Shown here: one piece after another, positions 1 through 8,504 of the stretch | Numbering within the stretch: position 1 is the first letter of the stretch | How the letters are laid out: each line of letters opens with the position of its first letter | Notes under the pieces: model-generated | Told to the model about the DNA's origin: nothing | What the model saw: the letters and a program-made list of their open reading frames with translations, nothing else | Databases searched by the model: none | Program-made: the position numbers and the translations under genes | DNA from: Anaeromassilibacillus senegalensis | Lineage (GTDB): Bacteria > Bacillota > Clostridia > Oscillospirales > Acutalibacteraceae | Reading direction: 5' to 3' | Length of the DNA stretch: 64,000 bases | NCBI RefSeq assembly: GCF_001261775.1 | Contig: NZ_LN868537.1 | Span: forward strand, 496,001 to 560,000

Positions 1-2
1 CG

Positions 3-122
3 GGCACCGACAGCCGCACCGCCGACGGATACCTGTACCAGAACCGTAATTACGGAGACTTGTTCCTGATTGAGCGGAAGGTTGCGGGTGTTGTAATGAA
101 TGCGAAAGCTGCGGGCGCATAA
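3..122 (+). CDS. C-terminal end of a phage structural protein, probably major capsid protein (partial)
   Basis: Only the last 39 codons of this reading frame are inside the window; it ends at TAA 120-122. The visible peptide ends in a short Ala/Gly-rich tail (KAAGA). No domain can be recognised in so short a piece. The major capsid assignment is inferred from position, because the next genes are head-tail connector and minor capsid genes, which in siphovirus-like prophages of Firmicutes usually follow the capsid gene directly. It could instead be another head protein. Confidence 0.5.
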   Translation, partial: GTDSRTADGYLYQNRNYGDLFLIERKVAGVVMNAKAAGA

Positions 123-136
123 CAGGAGGGATTGAC

Positions 137-370
137 ATGAAAGCAGTAAAAGCGAATAAGGAATACACGATCGACGAAGCACGGAAGGCACAGTATATCA
201 AGGACGGCTTCGATATCATCGGTGATGACGGAAAAGTGGTACAGCAGGGGGCGGGTAAAACCGTCCCCTTTGCAAAATATCAGGCGGCGCTCGATGAGAA
301 CACAGCACTGAAGCAGCAGGTGGAAGACCTGCGGACGATGCTTGCTGAAAAAGAGACGCCTAAAAAGTAA
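137..370 (+). CDS. small phage protein downstream of capsid
   Basis: A 77-residue protein preceded by an AGGAGG-type ribosome site just after the capsid stop. The N-terminal half (EYTIDEARKAQYIKDGF) resembles the short helix-turn segments of small head-associated phage proteins, and the last third (about residues 50-72) is a short coiled coil. No enzymatic motif is visible. It is transcribed with its neighbours, 14 bases after the capsid frame and 11 before the connector. Function unknown; a head decoration or assembly role is only an inference from its place. Confidence 0.6.
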   Translation: MKAVKANKEYTIDEARKAQYIKDGFDIIGDDGKVVQQGAGKTVPFAKYQAALDENTALKQQVEDLRTMLAEKETPKK

Positions 371-381
371 GCGGTGGTGAA

Positions 382-756
382 ATGATGCGGTATATCTCGC
401 TGGAAGACTATTGGAGACTGTACCCTGAAGGACAAGCCTCCGTAGAGGAAATGGAACAAGCTGAGGATGACATTGACGCGCTGACGCTTAACCGCATCGT
501 CGCTCGTGGTATCGAGGCTTTGCCGGAGTTTCAGCGCCGGCTGGTGGTTCGGGCGGTGTGCCGGCAGGCAGAATTCCTGCACGACTACGGGGAGGTTTTA
601 AGCAATCCGTTATCGTCCTACGGTATCAACGGCGTGTCCATGTCCTGGGACAAGAAAACGTTGGTACCGCGGGGACCGGTGCGGACCACAAACGCCGTAT
701 ACGCCCTCCTGCAGCAGTCCGGACTTACCTATTGTGGATTGGACGGGAGGGGATAG
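382..756 (+). CDS. phage head-tail connector protein
   Basis: A 124-residue, mostly helical protein that begins with two Met codons (382 and 385). Its N-terminal pattern (a YxxLEDYW-like helix, then acidic helices and an aromatic-poor middle) resembles the gp6/gp15-type connector proteins that bind under the portal ring. Position between the capsid-side genes and a head-closure-sized gene agrees. In this family such proteins form the ring joining the portal to the tail adaptor. The assignment rests on size, order and general sequence feel rather than a catalytic motif. Confidence 0.6.
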   Translation: MMRYISLEDYWRLYPEGQASVEEMEQAEDDIDALTLNRIVARGIEALPEFQRRLVVRAVCRQAEFLHDYGEVLSNPLSSYGINGVSMSWDKKTLVPRGPVRTTNAVYALLQQSGLTYCGLDGRG

Positions 757-759
757 CAT

Positions 760-1107
760 ATGGCAAAATGGCCTAAGCTTGTTCCTCCCGCCGCTTGCAA
801 CACGCCGATCACCGTGCGGCTGCAGGAAGGCGTGGAGGACGACGGCAGCCCAAAATATACCGTGGTGTGGGAAGGCAAGTGCAATTACTCCGAAAAATCC
901 CGGCAGGTGCTGGATGAAAAGCGGCAGCTAGTGGAGCTGCAGGCCCGCACGTTGATCGATGGGGACATTGCCCCGGGGCAGGATATCGCAGGCGAAGCGG
1001 AGATCACGTCCGTAGGATCTCCTGGGGTTATACGGCGTATTTATAGCGCATCCCGTGCGCGGTATCCCGACGGGACAGTGAATTTTACACAGCTGGAGTT
1101 GATGTGA
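760..1107 (+). CDS. phage head-closure / minor capsid protein
   Basis: A 115-residue protein starting three bases after the previous stop. It is rich in beta-strand patterns (for example KYTVVWEGKCNY and DGTVNFTQLEL), as expected for the small beta-barrel head-closure proteins that plug the connector after DNA packaging. A short Pro-containing N-terminus precedes the strands. No motif proves the role; synteny with the connector before it and the minor capsid genes after it is the main support. Confidence 0.6.
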   Translation: MAKWPKLVPPAACNTPITVRLQEGVEDDGSPKYTVVWEGKCNYSEKSRQVLDEKRQLVELQARTLIDGDIAPGQDIAGEAEITSVGSPGVIRRIYSASRARYPDGTVNFTQLELM

Positions 1108-1108
1108 T

Positions 1109-1486
1109 ATGCCCGGCATCCAAATTGTGTTGGATCAGGTTGCAATTGCCCGTCTGGGAGAGGCTGCGGAACGTGCGGCGAGGATGGCGATAGACGCCCT
1201 GAAGACAGACGTTGTATCCGCGCAGGTGATGCCCTATGATATGGGCGACATGCAGGACACCCAGACATTCGTGGACGTTATACGCGAAGGGGACCGGATT
1301 CTGGCCACGCTGACCACCGGTGCCCCGCAGGCCCGCCGGCTTTACTATCACCCGGAGTACAATTTCCAGAAGGGCAACAATCCAAACGCCGGTGGGTTGT
1401 GGTTGCAGCCCTGGTTGAATGGAGAGAAGAAGAGTTTCGTTCAAGATGCGTTCGCAGAGTTCTACCGGAAGGAGGCGGGATTGTGA
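1109..1486 (+). CDS. phage minor capsid protein (Minor_capsid_2-like)
   Basis: A 125-residue protein with a basic N-terminal helix rich in Ala and Arg, a central acidic stretch and the signature LYYHPEYNF followed by NAGGLW near residues 75-95. This Tyr-rich signature is typical of the small minor capsid or tail-completion proteins of Firmicutes siphoviruses that resemble HK97 gp10. The C-terminus ends in a short amphipathic helix. The stop codon overlaps the next start (TGATG at 1484-1488), which indicates translational coupling. Confidence 0.72.
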   Translation: MPGIQIVLDQVAIARLGEAAERAARMAIDALKTDVVSAQVMPYDMGDMQDTQTFVDVIREGDRILATLTTGAPQARRLYYHPEYNFQKGNNPNAGGLWLQPWLNGEKKSFVQDAFAEFYRKEAGL

Positions 1487-1893
1487 TGCTGATGCTGAAG
1501 CAGGTGGCAGAATGGATCAAAGAAATTGATACAGAACTGCCCGGTTGCATTGCCGTCGGGACAATTGACGGAAACAAAGAAAAATATATCGGCGTCTACA
1601 ACGACCCGAACGCCTCCGGAAAGCAGCGCGTCTGCCTCGGGGGCATAGCGCAGACAACGTACCGGGAAAAGCGCGTCACGCTGCTGGTGCATTGGACAAA
1701 CTCGGCGGTACAGGCGGAAAAAAAGGCCGCGGAGCTATATGAAAAGCTCTGCGGCCGATCCGGATTTCAAATCGGTGAAGTGAAAATTGTGTACTTGGAT
1801 CCCGGTGCGGCGCCTGTCTCTGTGGGACGAGATGTGCGGGGTATATACGAGTACGTTATAAACATGAAGATCATTTATGAAAGGATGGGATGA
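1486..1893 (+). CDS. phage minor capsid / tail-terminator protein (Minor_capsid_3-like)
   Basis: The open frame extends upstream, but the start chosen is ATG 1486, which overlaps the previous stop and has a GGAAGGAGG ribosome site about ten bases before it. The 135-residue product has alternating strands and helices (CIAVGTID, RVTLLVHW, IYEYVINMKIIYE), the layout of tail-terminator proteins that cap the tail tube and join it to the head. Its position directly before the tail tube gene supports this. It resembles the Minor_capsid_3 family from memory. Confidence 0.68.
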   Translation: MLMLKQVAEWIKEIDTELPGCIAVGTIDGNKEKYIGVYNDPNASGKQRVCLGGIAQTTYREKRVTLLVHWTNSAVQAEKKAAELYEKLCGRSGFQIGEVKIVYLDPGAAPVSVGRDVRGIYEYVINMKIIYERMG

Positions 1894-1894
1894 C

Positions 1895-2341
1895 ATGGCT
1901 AAGACAGGTGTATTCCCGGTTTTTGACAACAAATTTAAAATTGGGACTAGTGGCAGATCGAGCGCGGACTCCGACATGGTGACCATCAAGGAGATGGAAA
2001 CATTCTCAGTGAAGATCGACGGCAAAGTGCAGGAGTGGAGCCCGATGGAGGAACAGGGGTGGACCAAGCGCATGACCACCGGTAAGGCAATTACGTTGTC
2101 TCTTTCTGGCAAACTGTGCCCCGGTGATCCCGGGAACGATTATGTAGCCGCGGCTGCGTGGAAAAGCGGTACGGACTGCGACACCAAGTTTGAATGGGAA
2201 TTCCCCAGTGGCGCGAAGCTGGCGTTTGACGCGGTATTGAACGTGACGGATATCGGTGGTGGTGACAGCACCGCTGTGGCGGCCTTGGCATTTGACTGCA
2301 TGTCACACGGCAAGCCGGTGTATACGCCTGCGCCGGAATGA
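1895..2341 (+). CDS. phage major tail tube protein
   Basis: A 148-residue protein. ATG 1895 is preferred over the upstream ATG 1877 because AAAGGATGG lies just before it. The sequence shows the beta-sandwich pattern of tail tube proteins: an early GVFPVFDNKFKIG segment, an EWSPMEEQGWTKR segment in the middle, and late strands about residues 85-140 including KFEWEFPSGAKLAFDAVL. These proteins stack as hexamers to form the tail tube. The gene is followed by a strong terminator, after which a reversed gene interrupts the tail operon. Confidence 0.72.
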   Translation: MAKTGVFPVFDNKFKIGTSGRSSADSDMVTIKEMETFSVKIDGKVQEWSPMEEQGWTKRMTTGKAITLSLSGKLCPGDPGNDYVAAAAWKSGTDCDTKFEWEFPSGAKLAFDAVLNVTDIGGGDSTAVAALAFDCMSHGKPVYTPAPE

Positions 2342-2347
2342 GCATAA

Positions 2348-2390
2348 AAATAACCGCGCCCCCAAAAAAGGGACGCGGTTATAATTCATT
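2348..2390. terminator. bidirectional terminator between tail tube gene and reversed TM2 gene
   Basis: An inverted repeat (TAACCGCG ... CGCGGTTA, with a CCC/GGG inner stem and an A-rich loop) lies between two convergent genes. T-rich sequence follows on the plus strand and A-rich sequence precedes it, so it can end transcription of both the tail tube gene and the reversed gene. Confidence 0.75.
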
Positions 2391-2938
2391 TATTTTTTTA
2401 GGAAACAACCAGCGGAATCGGTAAAACTTCCGCAAAGAATTGTAATTAAATCTATAATCCAGCCAAACCAAAAAAGCCCGCCGGTAAAAAGCCAAATAAT
2501 CCCTGTTCCTACTTTACCTACATAGAATCTATGAAAACCAAAGAATCCTAAAAATAAGCATAAAAAGAATGCCAGCCATTTGCTTTTAATACTAATTCCA
2601 CCTCTGCCAGTACCGGTATTGGCCATATTCGTATTGGTGTTCGTATTATTAATAATTATTGTTGGCTGTTGTGGCATCTGGGTGGTATATGGATTTGCTG
2701 AGAACTGCGTCGGGCTCTGATGCGATTGCACGGGATTCTGGTAGGAGGGCTGCATTGGGGTGGGGTACGAAGGGGCGGGCGAGTTTGGCAATATATCGGG
2801 TTTCTGAGGTTGATATGTCGGTTGCTGGTTTATGGGTTGGGCACTGGCTGGTTCAGCTGCTTTTTGCTCTATATCAGCTCCACAAAATGGACAGAATTTG
2901 AAACCGCCGACATTTTCGCCGCACTTGGGACATTTCAT
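2390..2938 (-). CDS. zinc-ribbon and TM2-domain membrane protein (probable phage moron)
   Basis: A 182-residue protein on the minus strand. The start at 2938 is chosen because GGGAGGT precedes it; an ATG at 2962 has no such site. It opens with a zinc ribbon ([17 protein letters not shown], residues 3-19), continues with a Pro/Gln-rich linker of about 80 residues, and ends in a TM2 domain: two membrane helices with the GFHRFYVG turn between them. TM2 domains occur in small membrane proteins of unclear function. Lying inside a tail operon, reversed, with its own promoter and bracketed by terminators, it is a typical lysogeny-expressed cargo gene. Its effect on the host is unknown. Confidence 0.8.
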   Translation of the reverse strand: MKCPKCGENVGGFKFCPFCGADIEQKAAEPASAQPINQQPTYQPQKPDILPNSPAPSYPTPMQPSYQNPVQSHQSPTQFSANPYTTQMPQQPTIIINNTNTNTNMANTGTGRGGISIKSKWLAFFLCLFLGFFGFHRFYVGKVGTGIIWLFTGGLFWFGWIIDLITILCGSFTDSAGCFLKK

Positions 2939-2973
2939 AAATTCTACCTCCCAAAAGTTCATTATTTGTTCAT

Positions 2974-3002
2974 ATTATAAGGTATAACGACAATTTCTGC
3001 AA
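2974..3002 (-). promoter_or_regulatory. promoter of the reversed TM2 gene
   Basis: On the minus strand TTGCAG and TATAAT are separated by exactly 17 bases, with the -10 box about 35 bases before the start codon. This close match to the housekeeping consensus implies expression independent of phage late transcription. Confidence 0.7.
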
Positions 3003-3049
3003 TAGAAAAGAAAAATTATCTTGTTTCGTATTTGAGTTTGAATAGGCAG

Positions 3050-3084
3050 GAAAACCGCACTTTGTTTTGAGTGCGGTTTTCTTA
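3050..3084. terminator. terminator upstream of tail chaperone gene
   Basis: AAAACCGCACT and AGTGCGGTTTT form an 11-bp stem around a short T-rich loop, followed by a T run on the plus strand. It closes the right side of the reversed TM2 cassette, so the cassette is insulated on both sides. Confidence 0.7.
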
Positions 3085-3118
3085 TACCTGAATTTTTTAT
3101 CTAATGGAGGAATTTTAG

Positions 3119-3451
3119 ATGAAGCTTTACACACTTGATGAAAAACTTCTCACCGAACGCCCGGAAATCCGGATTGGAGATAAGGTGTATCCGGTGGATG
3201 ACAGGCAGAAAACCGTAGAACAGGTTACTAATCTGACGACGAAATACAGCGAGGAAAAAGATTTGAACAAAGGTATAAAAGAGACGTTCAAACTGGCCTT
3301 TGGCGACGCTGCCGCGAAAGAAATTGACGAAATGAACCTGCCGTTTGTCGCATATCAGCAGGTGTTCCAGCTTGTTATGGCGGCGATCATGGGAGAAACA
3401 CCGGAAGCTGTGGCTAAACGATTTCAGGAAGCCACAAAAGCCGAAAAGTGA
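3119..3451 (+). CDS. phage tail assembly chaperone (G-like, frame 0)
   Basis: A 110-residue protein with ATGGAGG eight bases before its ATG. The opening (MKLYTLDEKLLTERPEIRIGD) and the following helices match the small tail assembly chaperones that lie between tail tube and tape measure genes in Firmicutes phages. These proteins coat the tape measure protein during tail assembly. The frame ends at TGA 3449-3451, and the following open frame continues without its own start codon, so this is probably the short product of a frameshifting pair. Confidence 0.72.
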   Translation: MKLYTLDEKLLTERPEIRIGDKVYPVDDRQKTVEQVTNLTTKYSEEKDLNKGIKETFKLAFGDAAAKEIDEMNLPFVAYQQVFQLVMAAIMGETPEAVAKRFQEATKAEK

Positions 3452-3788
3452 TGCCTGGTATGATCTCGAATACGACCGCATCCTGATCGAGCAGTCCATT
3501 GCCAAGCAGTACGGTGTATTGCCGTCCGATCAGCCAGACCTGCATTACGCGGACTGGGCAAAGCTGGTTTCCGGATTGATGGACGATACGCCGCTGGGCC
3601 GGGTAGTGGCCGTGCGGTCGGAGGACGACCCGGATATGCTGAAAGCTTTTACACCGGAACAAAACCGCCTGCGCACGGAGTGGAAACAGTTCTGCGGACA
3701 AAAGGTCCTACGGGAATCAGATGAAGAAAGTGTGCGGTTGCAGATGAAAAACCTTGAAAGAATGATTGCGTCGATGTTTGGGGGGTGA
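3450..3788 (+). CDS. phage tail assembly chaperone extension (T-like, probably made by ribosomal frameshift)
   Basis: About 112 codons are open in the +1 frame directly after the stop of the chaperone gene, and there is no ATG, GTG or TTG in this frame at the junction. The sequence resembles the Gp15-type proteins next to tape measure genes: an ILIEQSIAKQYG segment, then LVSGLMDDTPLGRVVAVRSEDDP, then FTPEQNRLRTEW. Because it is conserved-looking and lacks a start, it is probably translated as a G-T fusion by a +1 or -2 shift near AAAAGTGA (3444-3451). The coordinates given are only the part after the shift. Confidence 0.65.
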   Translation, partial: DAWYDLEYDRILIEQSIAKQYGVLPSDQPDLHYADWAKLVSGLMDDTPLGRVVAVRSEDDPDMLKAFTPEQNRLRTEWKQFCGQKVLRESDEESVRLQMKNLERMIASMFGG

Positions 3789-3792
3789 ACTT

Positions 3793-6460
3793 ATGCCGGA
3801 AGCAACAGGAACTACAGTAGGTACAATATTTCTTGACCTGCAAATTCTGAACAACGTCAACAAGCAGCTATCTGATATTGCGTCCCGCGCACAGGCAAGT
3901 GTTGGACAGGCAATAAAGCGGACCGGAGAAACGGTGCAAGAAGCTTTCACACAGCCTATGGAGCGGGCAATGGAGGCGGTCAACGCGCCGCTTAAACAGA
4001 CGCGCGATCAGGTGGAGCAAACCGACAGGGAGATTGCGGAGATTGCTGCACGCGCCGCGAGGCGTGTAAACTCCATTAATCCTGAAGCGGCGCTGCCGAC
4101 TTCGGCCCCGCGAATACTATCGGCTATGGCCTCGCAAATTCAGCGGGGCAGCGGTGATACCAGCACCCCTTCTGCGTTGCCAGACGTTGCCGATACCTTC
4201 CGTCCTTCCATCAACGCAGCGGAGCTGTTGCGGCAAAAAATTCAGAATATCAACCTGCAGATGGATGCGGAGTATAGAAAGCTAGGGCAACTGAATTCTG
4301 AGTTTGAGAAACTGTCCTTCGGAACAAAAGCATGGGATGACATGTCAGCGAAAATTACAACGTCGGAATCGCGCCTGATCTCCATGCAAGGGACACTTAA
4401 TGCAGCTCAGGACAAAATGGAAGCAATGGTTCAAAAAGCGATGGAAAGCCAGGAGGAATCGGACGGGTTAAGCTCCAGAATTTCCGACTCGATACAGGAG
4501 CAGCAGGACCGGGCAGCAGAAGCTATGGAAAATGCGGCCGAACGCGCGAGAAACGCAACACAGGCGACGGCGCGCATGCAGGCAAACGCATTTTTATCAG
4601 CTGCGAGCAGCCAGGCGACAGGGATTGCGCGTATCGGTGCGATTGGAAGAACCGCGCTTGCCAGTTTGCGAGGATTGGCGACGGCTTTGCCGATGGCGGC
4701 GGCGTTGGGAGCGCTGAAAGTCCTGCAAAAAGGGTTTGAACTCGCCAGCGAACATTCCAAAGAATTGAAGTCTAATCTGAACGCTTTACAAGCAAATTTG
4801 CAAGTGGCCTTCACGCCGATCTATCAGGCGATATTGCCCGCGCTAAACTCGCTTGTGAGTGCGCTCTCCAGGGCTCCCGAGGCTATGGCATCCCTTCATC
4901 GCCGGTATATTTGGCACAACCTACAAAAAGGCTCTGGACGCCACGAAGGACATGAAGAAGGAAACTGGTTCTGGATCAGGAGGCGGCAGCGCAAAACAAG
5001 GGACGCTTACAAGTTTTAACCAAATTCATACCTTGCAGAAAGAATCGTCCAGCGGGGGGAGCGCAGCGACTGGTGGAGTTGATTTCGGCAAATTGGAATC
5101 AGAAGGTAACGCGGCCGCTGAAGGGCTCGGCGCAAAATTTCGGGAATTTGGACAACTGGTGAAAGAAAATATCCCAACAGAAGCTATAGAGAGTTTGGCC
5201 AAGGCGTTTGAAAAATTGAAAAAGGCCTGGGACGAGCTTACGGAGGGATTTGATGTTCCCGAATTTGTTGCTCGACTAATCGCACTAGTGCCTACAAATG
5301 TGATTAATGCCATTACAGATTTACTCTTGCTTTTATCGGGGTTATTGGAAATTATGAACGGCTTGAAAAATGCGGATTTTGGAGAAGTTCTTGAGGGTTT
5401 AAAAGATGCGCTCTTGGGACTTCTGTCTTTACCAATAGATGCCCTAACAGCTTTAATAGATGCTTGGTTTGGAACAAATCTAAGTGAAGAATGGCAGAAG
5501 CTAAAACAAGCCATTATGGATTTTGATCTCGCCGAATGGTGGAATGAAAATGTTAAACCTTGGTTTACGTTAGAGCGTTGGCAGCAACTTGGTGAAGATA
5601 TGAAAAAAGGAATATCCGAAAAATGGAATGAATTTATAACATGGTGGCAGACTACAGGGATTTTTAAATGGTGGCAGGAAAATGTTGCTCCGTGGTTTAC
5701 AAAAGAAAAGTGGCAAAAGCTAGGAGAAGACATGAAAAGGGGCCTGTCCGATAAGTGGAACGAATTTACGACTTGGTGGGGAAATACCGGTGTGGTGAAA
5801 TGGTGGAATCAAAATGTCGCTCCATGGTTTACGAAGGAGAAATGGCAGCAATTGGGGAAAGATGCAATTGGAGGCCTGAAAGGAAAATATGAGGACTTCC
5901 AGAGATCATTTGATCCTATCAAACAGTGGTGGAGTACCAATATTGCCCCTTGGTTTACAGCTGAAAAATGGCGATCAGTTGGGCAGCAGGCTATCGATGC
6001 CCTCACCTCACCGTTTCGGAACATCAAATGGCCCACGCTCAAAATGCCCAAAATCACATGGACCAAAGGCGCTGAAGCCACCGGGTGGATTGCGAACATC
6101 TTAAAGGCCATAAACCTTCCCACGTCCTTACCTAAATTGCAGGTTCAGTGGCTTGCACGCGGAGGTATCATCGATCAGCCCACCCTGTCTATGATCGGTG
6201 AACGCGGTAAGGAAGCGGTCGTGCCGCTCGAAAACAATACCGGCTGGATTGCACAGCTCGCACAGCAGGTTGCCGCATACATCGGTACCGGTCAGCCGCT
6301 TACAGAAGACTCGTTGTACCGTGTCGGAAGGCGTCTGATTTCAGAATTGCCGGCGCAGAGCGCGACCTTTGTCGCCACCATGAACAATCGCATCATTGCC
6401 CAAGAGGTCATAAAAGAAATGAAGCGTCAGAACATGCGGTATAGTCCAGTGGGAGGATAA
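3793..6460 (+). pseudogene. phage tape measure protein, interrupted by a one-base frameshift
   Basis: The frame starting at ATG 3793 runs to a stop at 5019. The true continuation lies in the +1 frame and runs to 6460. Removing one C from the CCC at 4892-4894 restores an uninterrupted sequence reading ...AMAS-FIAGIFGTTYKKAL... and a protein of about 888 residues. The N-terminal half is coiled coil; a hydrophobic segment follows near residues 270-330. The C-terminal half carries four 42-44 residue repeats of a WW...N(V/I)xPWFTxExW motif (from 5537, 5669, 5801 and 5927), then a CHAP-free tail ending with RGGIIDQPTLSMIGERGKEAVVPLE, the classic tape measure end. The protein sets tail length. The shift is either a real inactivating mutation or a sequencing error. 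Confidence 0.82.
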
Positions 6461-6461
6461 G

Positions 6462-6818
6462 ATGACACTGCTTAAAATAAACGGCGTGGAGGTGGAAGGG
6501 CTTGTCAGCGTTGAATTCGGGCTGCAAGACCTTTCCAGCGAGAATTCCAAACGTGATTTGTCAGGAATCATGCACAAGGATGTGGTGGCGCAGAAACGCA
6601 CGCTGAATTGTAAATGCGGTGTGCTAACACTTGCGCAGGGCTCCAAATTGCTGAAGCTTTTAAACGGTGTCACGTTCAACGTCACCTATCCTGATCTTCT
6701 GGATGGTAAGCCGGAAATACGAAAATTTTATGTAGGAGACCGTACCGCCCCGTATTTTACGACTGAGGACGATACGGTCTTTGTCAATGATTTGGCCTTC
6801 AGCCTAATCGAGGTGTGA
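6462..6818 (+). CDS. small tail protein (DUF6711-like)
   Basis: A 118-residue protein one base after the tape measure stop, with GGGAGG before its ATG. It opens with LLKINGVEVEGLVSVEFGLQDLSS and contains repeated beta-strand patterns. It resembles the DUF6711 family of small tail proteins found at this position in Clostridia phages. A role in joining tail tube and tail tip is inferred from order only. It is very tightly spaced with both neighbours. Confidence 0.65.
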   Translation: MTLLKINGVEVEGLVSVEFGLQDLSSENSKRDLSGIMHKDVVAQKRTLNCKCGVLTLAQGSKLLKLLNGVTFNVTYPDLLDGKPEIRKFYVGDRTAPYFTTEDDTVFVNDLAFSLIEV

Positions 6819-6820
6819 TT

Positions 6821-8488
6821 ATGCATCAAACGACAGAGTTATACAAACAACTGATTCGACGGACCGCCCGGCGGCAGATCGTGGGCGGGACCATAACGTT
6901 GTCCAGCGGGGAAACGATCGATCTCACCCCGCGAAATGTCGCAGAGGGCGGCCTGGAAATCTCCTGCGCCACCAGCCAGCAGGGCGCGTTTACGATTGGC
7001 GCGGCAGTGATCGGGGAACTCACCCTCACCCTCATTAACCATGAAAAGCAATTCGAGGCATCAGATTTCACAGGAGCCGTCATCCGATCTTCCATAGGCC
7101 TCCTGACGCAGCAAAAGTGGGACGGCACGAAAACGGTGGAGTGGGTGCCGTTGGGCGTCTACACGGTCGACGAGGCCGTGAAAACCAACGCCACAGTGAC
7201 CATCACCGCGCTGGACAACATGGCCCGGTTCGAGCGACCGTACAGCGACAGCAAGCTTACCTATCCGGCCACACTGAAGCAGATTGTAACCGACGCCTGT
7301 ACCGTCTGCGGCGTAACGCTGGCGGCGCCGGACTTCCCGGGCTCCGGCTACACGGTGTCCAGGCGGCCGGAGGAGAAGTCCATCACCTGCCGGGAGATAC
7401 TCAGCTATGCCGCGCAGCTCGCGGGCTGCTATGCCCGCTGCAACCGCGAGGGGGCGCTGATGGTTGGGTGGTACGACATTGCGGCAGCGCCGTATGAACC
7501 GGTCGGCATCCAGTCCTCTGATGTGGCTGCGGCAGACATTGCTGTCACTGGGGTGCAGATCATCCCGCAGGACACGGAAGCCGCCCCTGTCAATTCCGGC
7601 GGTGAGGGTTATGTGGTCAAGATAGAAAATAACCCGCTTGCACAGAATAATTTGCAGGTGTTGGCGGACGATCTTGGCGCGCGTCTCGTCGGCTTCACCT
7701 TCCGGCCATATACCGTGCAATGCCTGTCCAATCCGTCCCTTGACGTGGGCGACACTGTGCGTGTGACGGACCGGCACGGTACCGTACATACAAGTTTTGT
7801 GAGCAATATCAGCTATGCACCGGATGGTTCCATGACCCTGACAGCGGACGCGGAGAGCAAGCTGAGCAATGCTTCCACGCGCTTCACCGCTGCGGAGAAG
7901 TTGCAGGAGCAGGTCAATAAGGTGGAAGATGCGGTCACAGAGCAGGGCACGGAGATCAGCCAGACTAAACAGGAAATAGAATTGAAAGCGTACAAAGATG
8001 AACTGATTTCCCTCATCAATATCAGCCCGGAAACCATTAAGATCAAAGCGAACCGCATCGAGATATCGGGTGTCATCACTGCGGAGGATTTGGAGGGCGA
8101 AGGGACTACCACCATTAACGGCGCCAATATCAAGACAGGGCGAATTGAATCGGTAGACGGAGATTGGTGGCTGGATTTGGAATCTGGGGTAGTATATCTG
8201 TCGAAAGGGACTTTCGCTGGCCGCATCGAGTGGGGAGATAATAGCTACATCGATGTGAATAGCAAAGGCCAAACAGTTTTGAAATCAAATAAAGGAGTAT
8301 CGGTAGTAGCACCTGTCCTTGATGTAGATGGTGATGTTGAATGCACTGATATTATTTGCCGCAAAATTGAGTTTGGTGGCACAAGTCCTACTAGGGACGG
8401 ATATGACGGGGAGGTGGGTATAACACGTAGCGACAGAAGCAAAAGAGTAATGCTATTTGAAAACGGAATTTTTGTTGGTTATGTGTAA
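6821..8488 (+). CDS. phage tail-tip / baseplate hub protein
   Basis: The 555-residue product starts at ATG 6821, six bases after GAGGTG; a GTG at 6815 that overlaps the previous stop is less likely. The first ~330 residues look like a baseplate hub or Tal-type N-terminal domain, with repeated strands and segments such as WVPLGVYTVDEAVK, ITALDNMARFERPY and REILSYAAQLAGCYARC. A short coiled coil (about 355-395) follows, then a beta-rich C-terminus with TTINGANIKTGRIES and WWLDLESGVVYLSKGTFAG, typical of tail fibre attachment regions. It probably forms the tip that contacts the host surface. Confidence 0.68.
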   Translation: MHQTTELYKQLIRRTARRQIVGGTITLSSGETIDLTPRNVAEGGLEISCATSQQGAFTIGAAVIGELTLTLINHEKQFEASDFTGAVIRSSIGLLTQQKWDGTKTVEWVPLGVYTVDEAVKTNATVTITALDNMARFERPYSDSKLTYPATLKQIVTDACTVCGVTLAAPDFPGSGYTVSRRPEEKSITCREILSYAAQLAGCYARCNREGALMVGWYDIAAAPYEPVGIQSSDVAAADIAVTGVQIIPQDTEAAPVNSGGEGYVVKIENNPLAQNNLQVLADDLGARLVGFTFRPYTVQCLSNPSLDVGDTVRVTDRHGTVHTSFVSNISYAPDGSMTLTADAESKLSNASTRFTAAEKLQEQVNKVEDAVTEQGTEISQTKQEIELKAYKDELISLINISPETIKIKANRIEISGVITAEDLEGEGTTTINGANIKTGRIESVDGDWWLDLESGVVYLSKGTFAGRIEWGDNSYIDVNSKGQTVLKSNKGVSVVAPVLDVDGDVECTDIICRKIEFGGTSPTRDGYDGEVGITRSDRSKRVMLFENGIFVGYV

Positions 8489-8504
8489 AAAGAGGTGACA
8501 GCAA

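Noticed and set aside
7061..8272. 403-codon minus-strand frame
   Set aside because: Antisense to the tail-tip gene, which has clear family features; no recognisable domain in the antisense frame.
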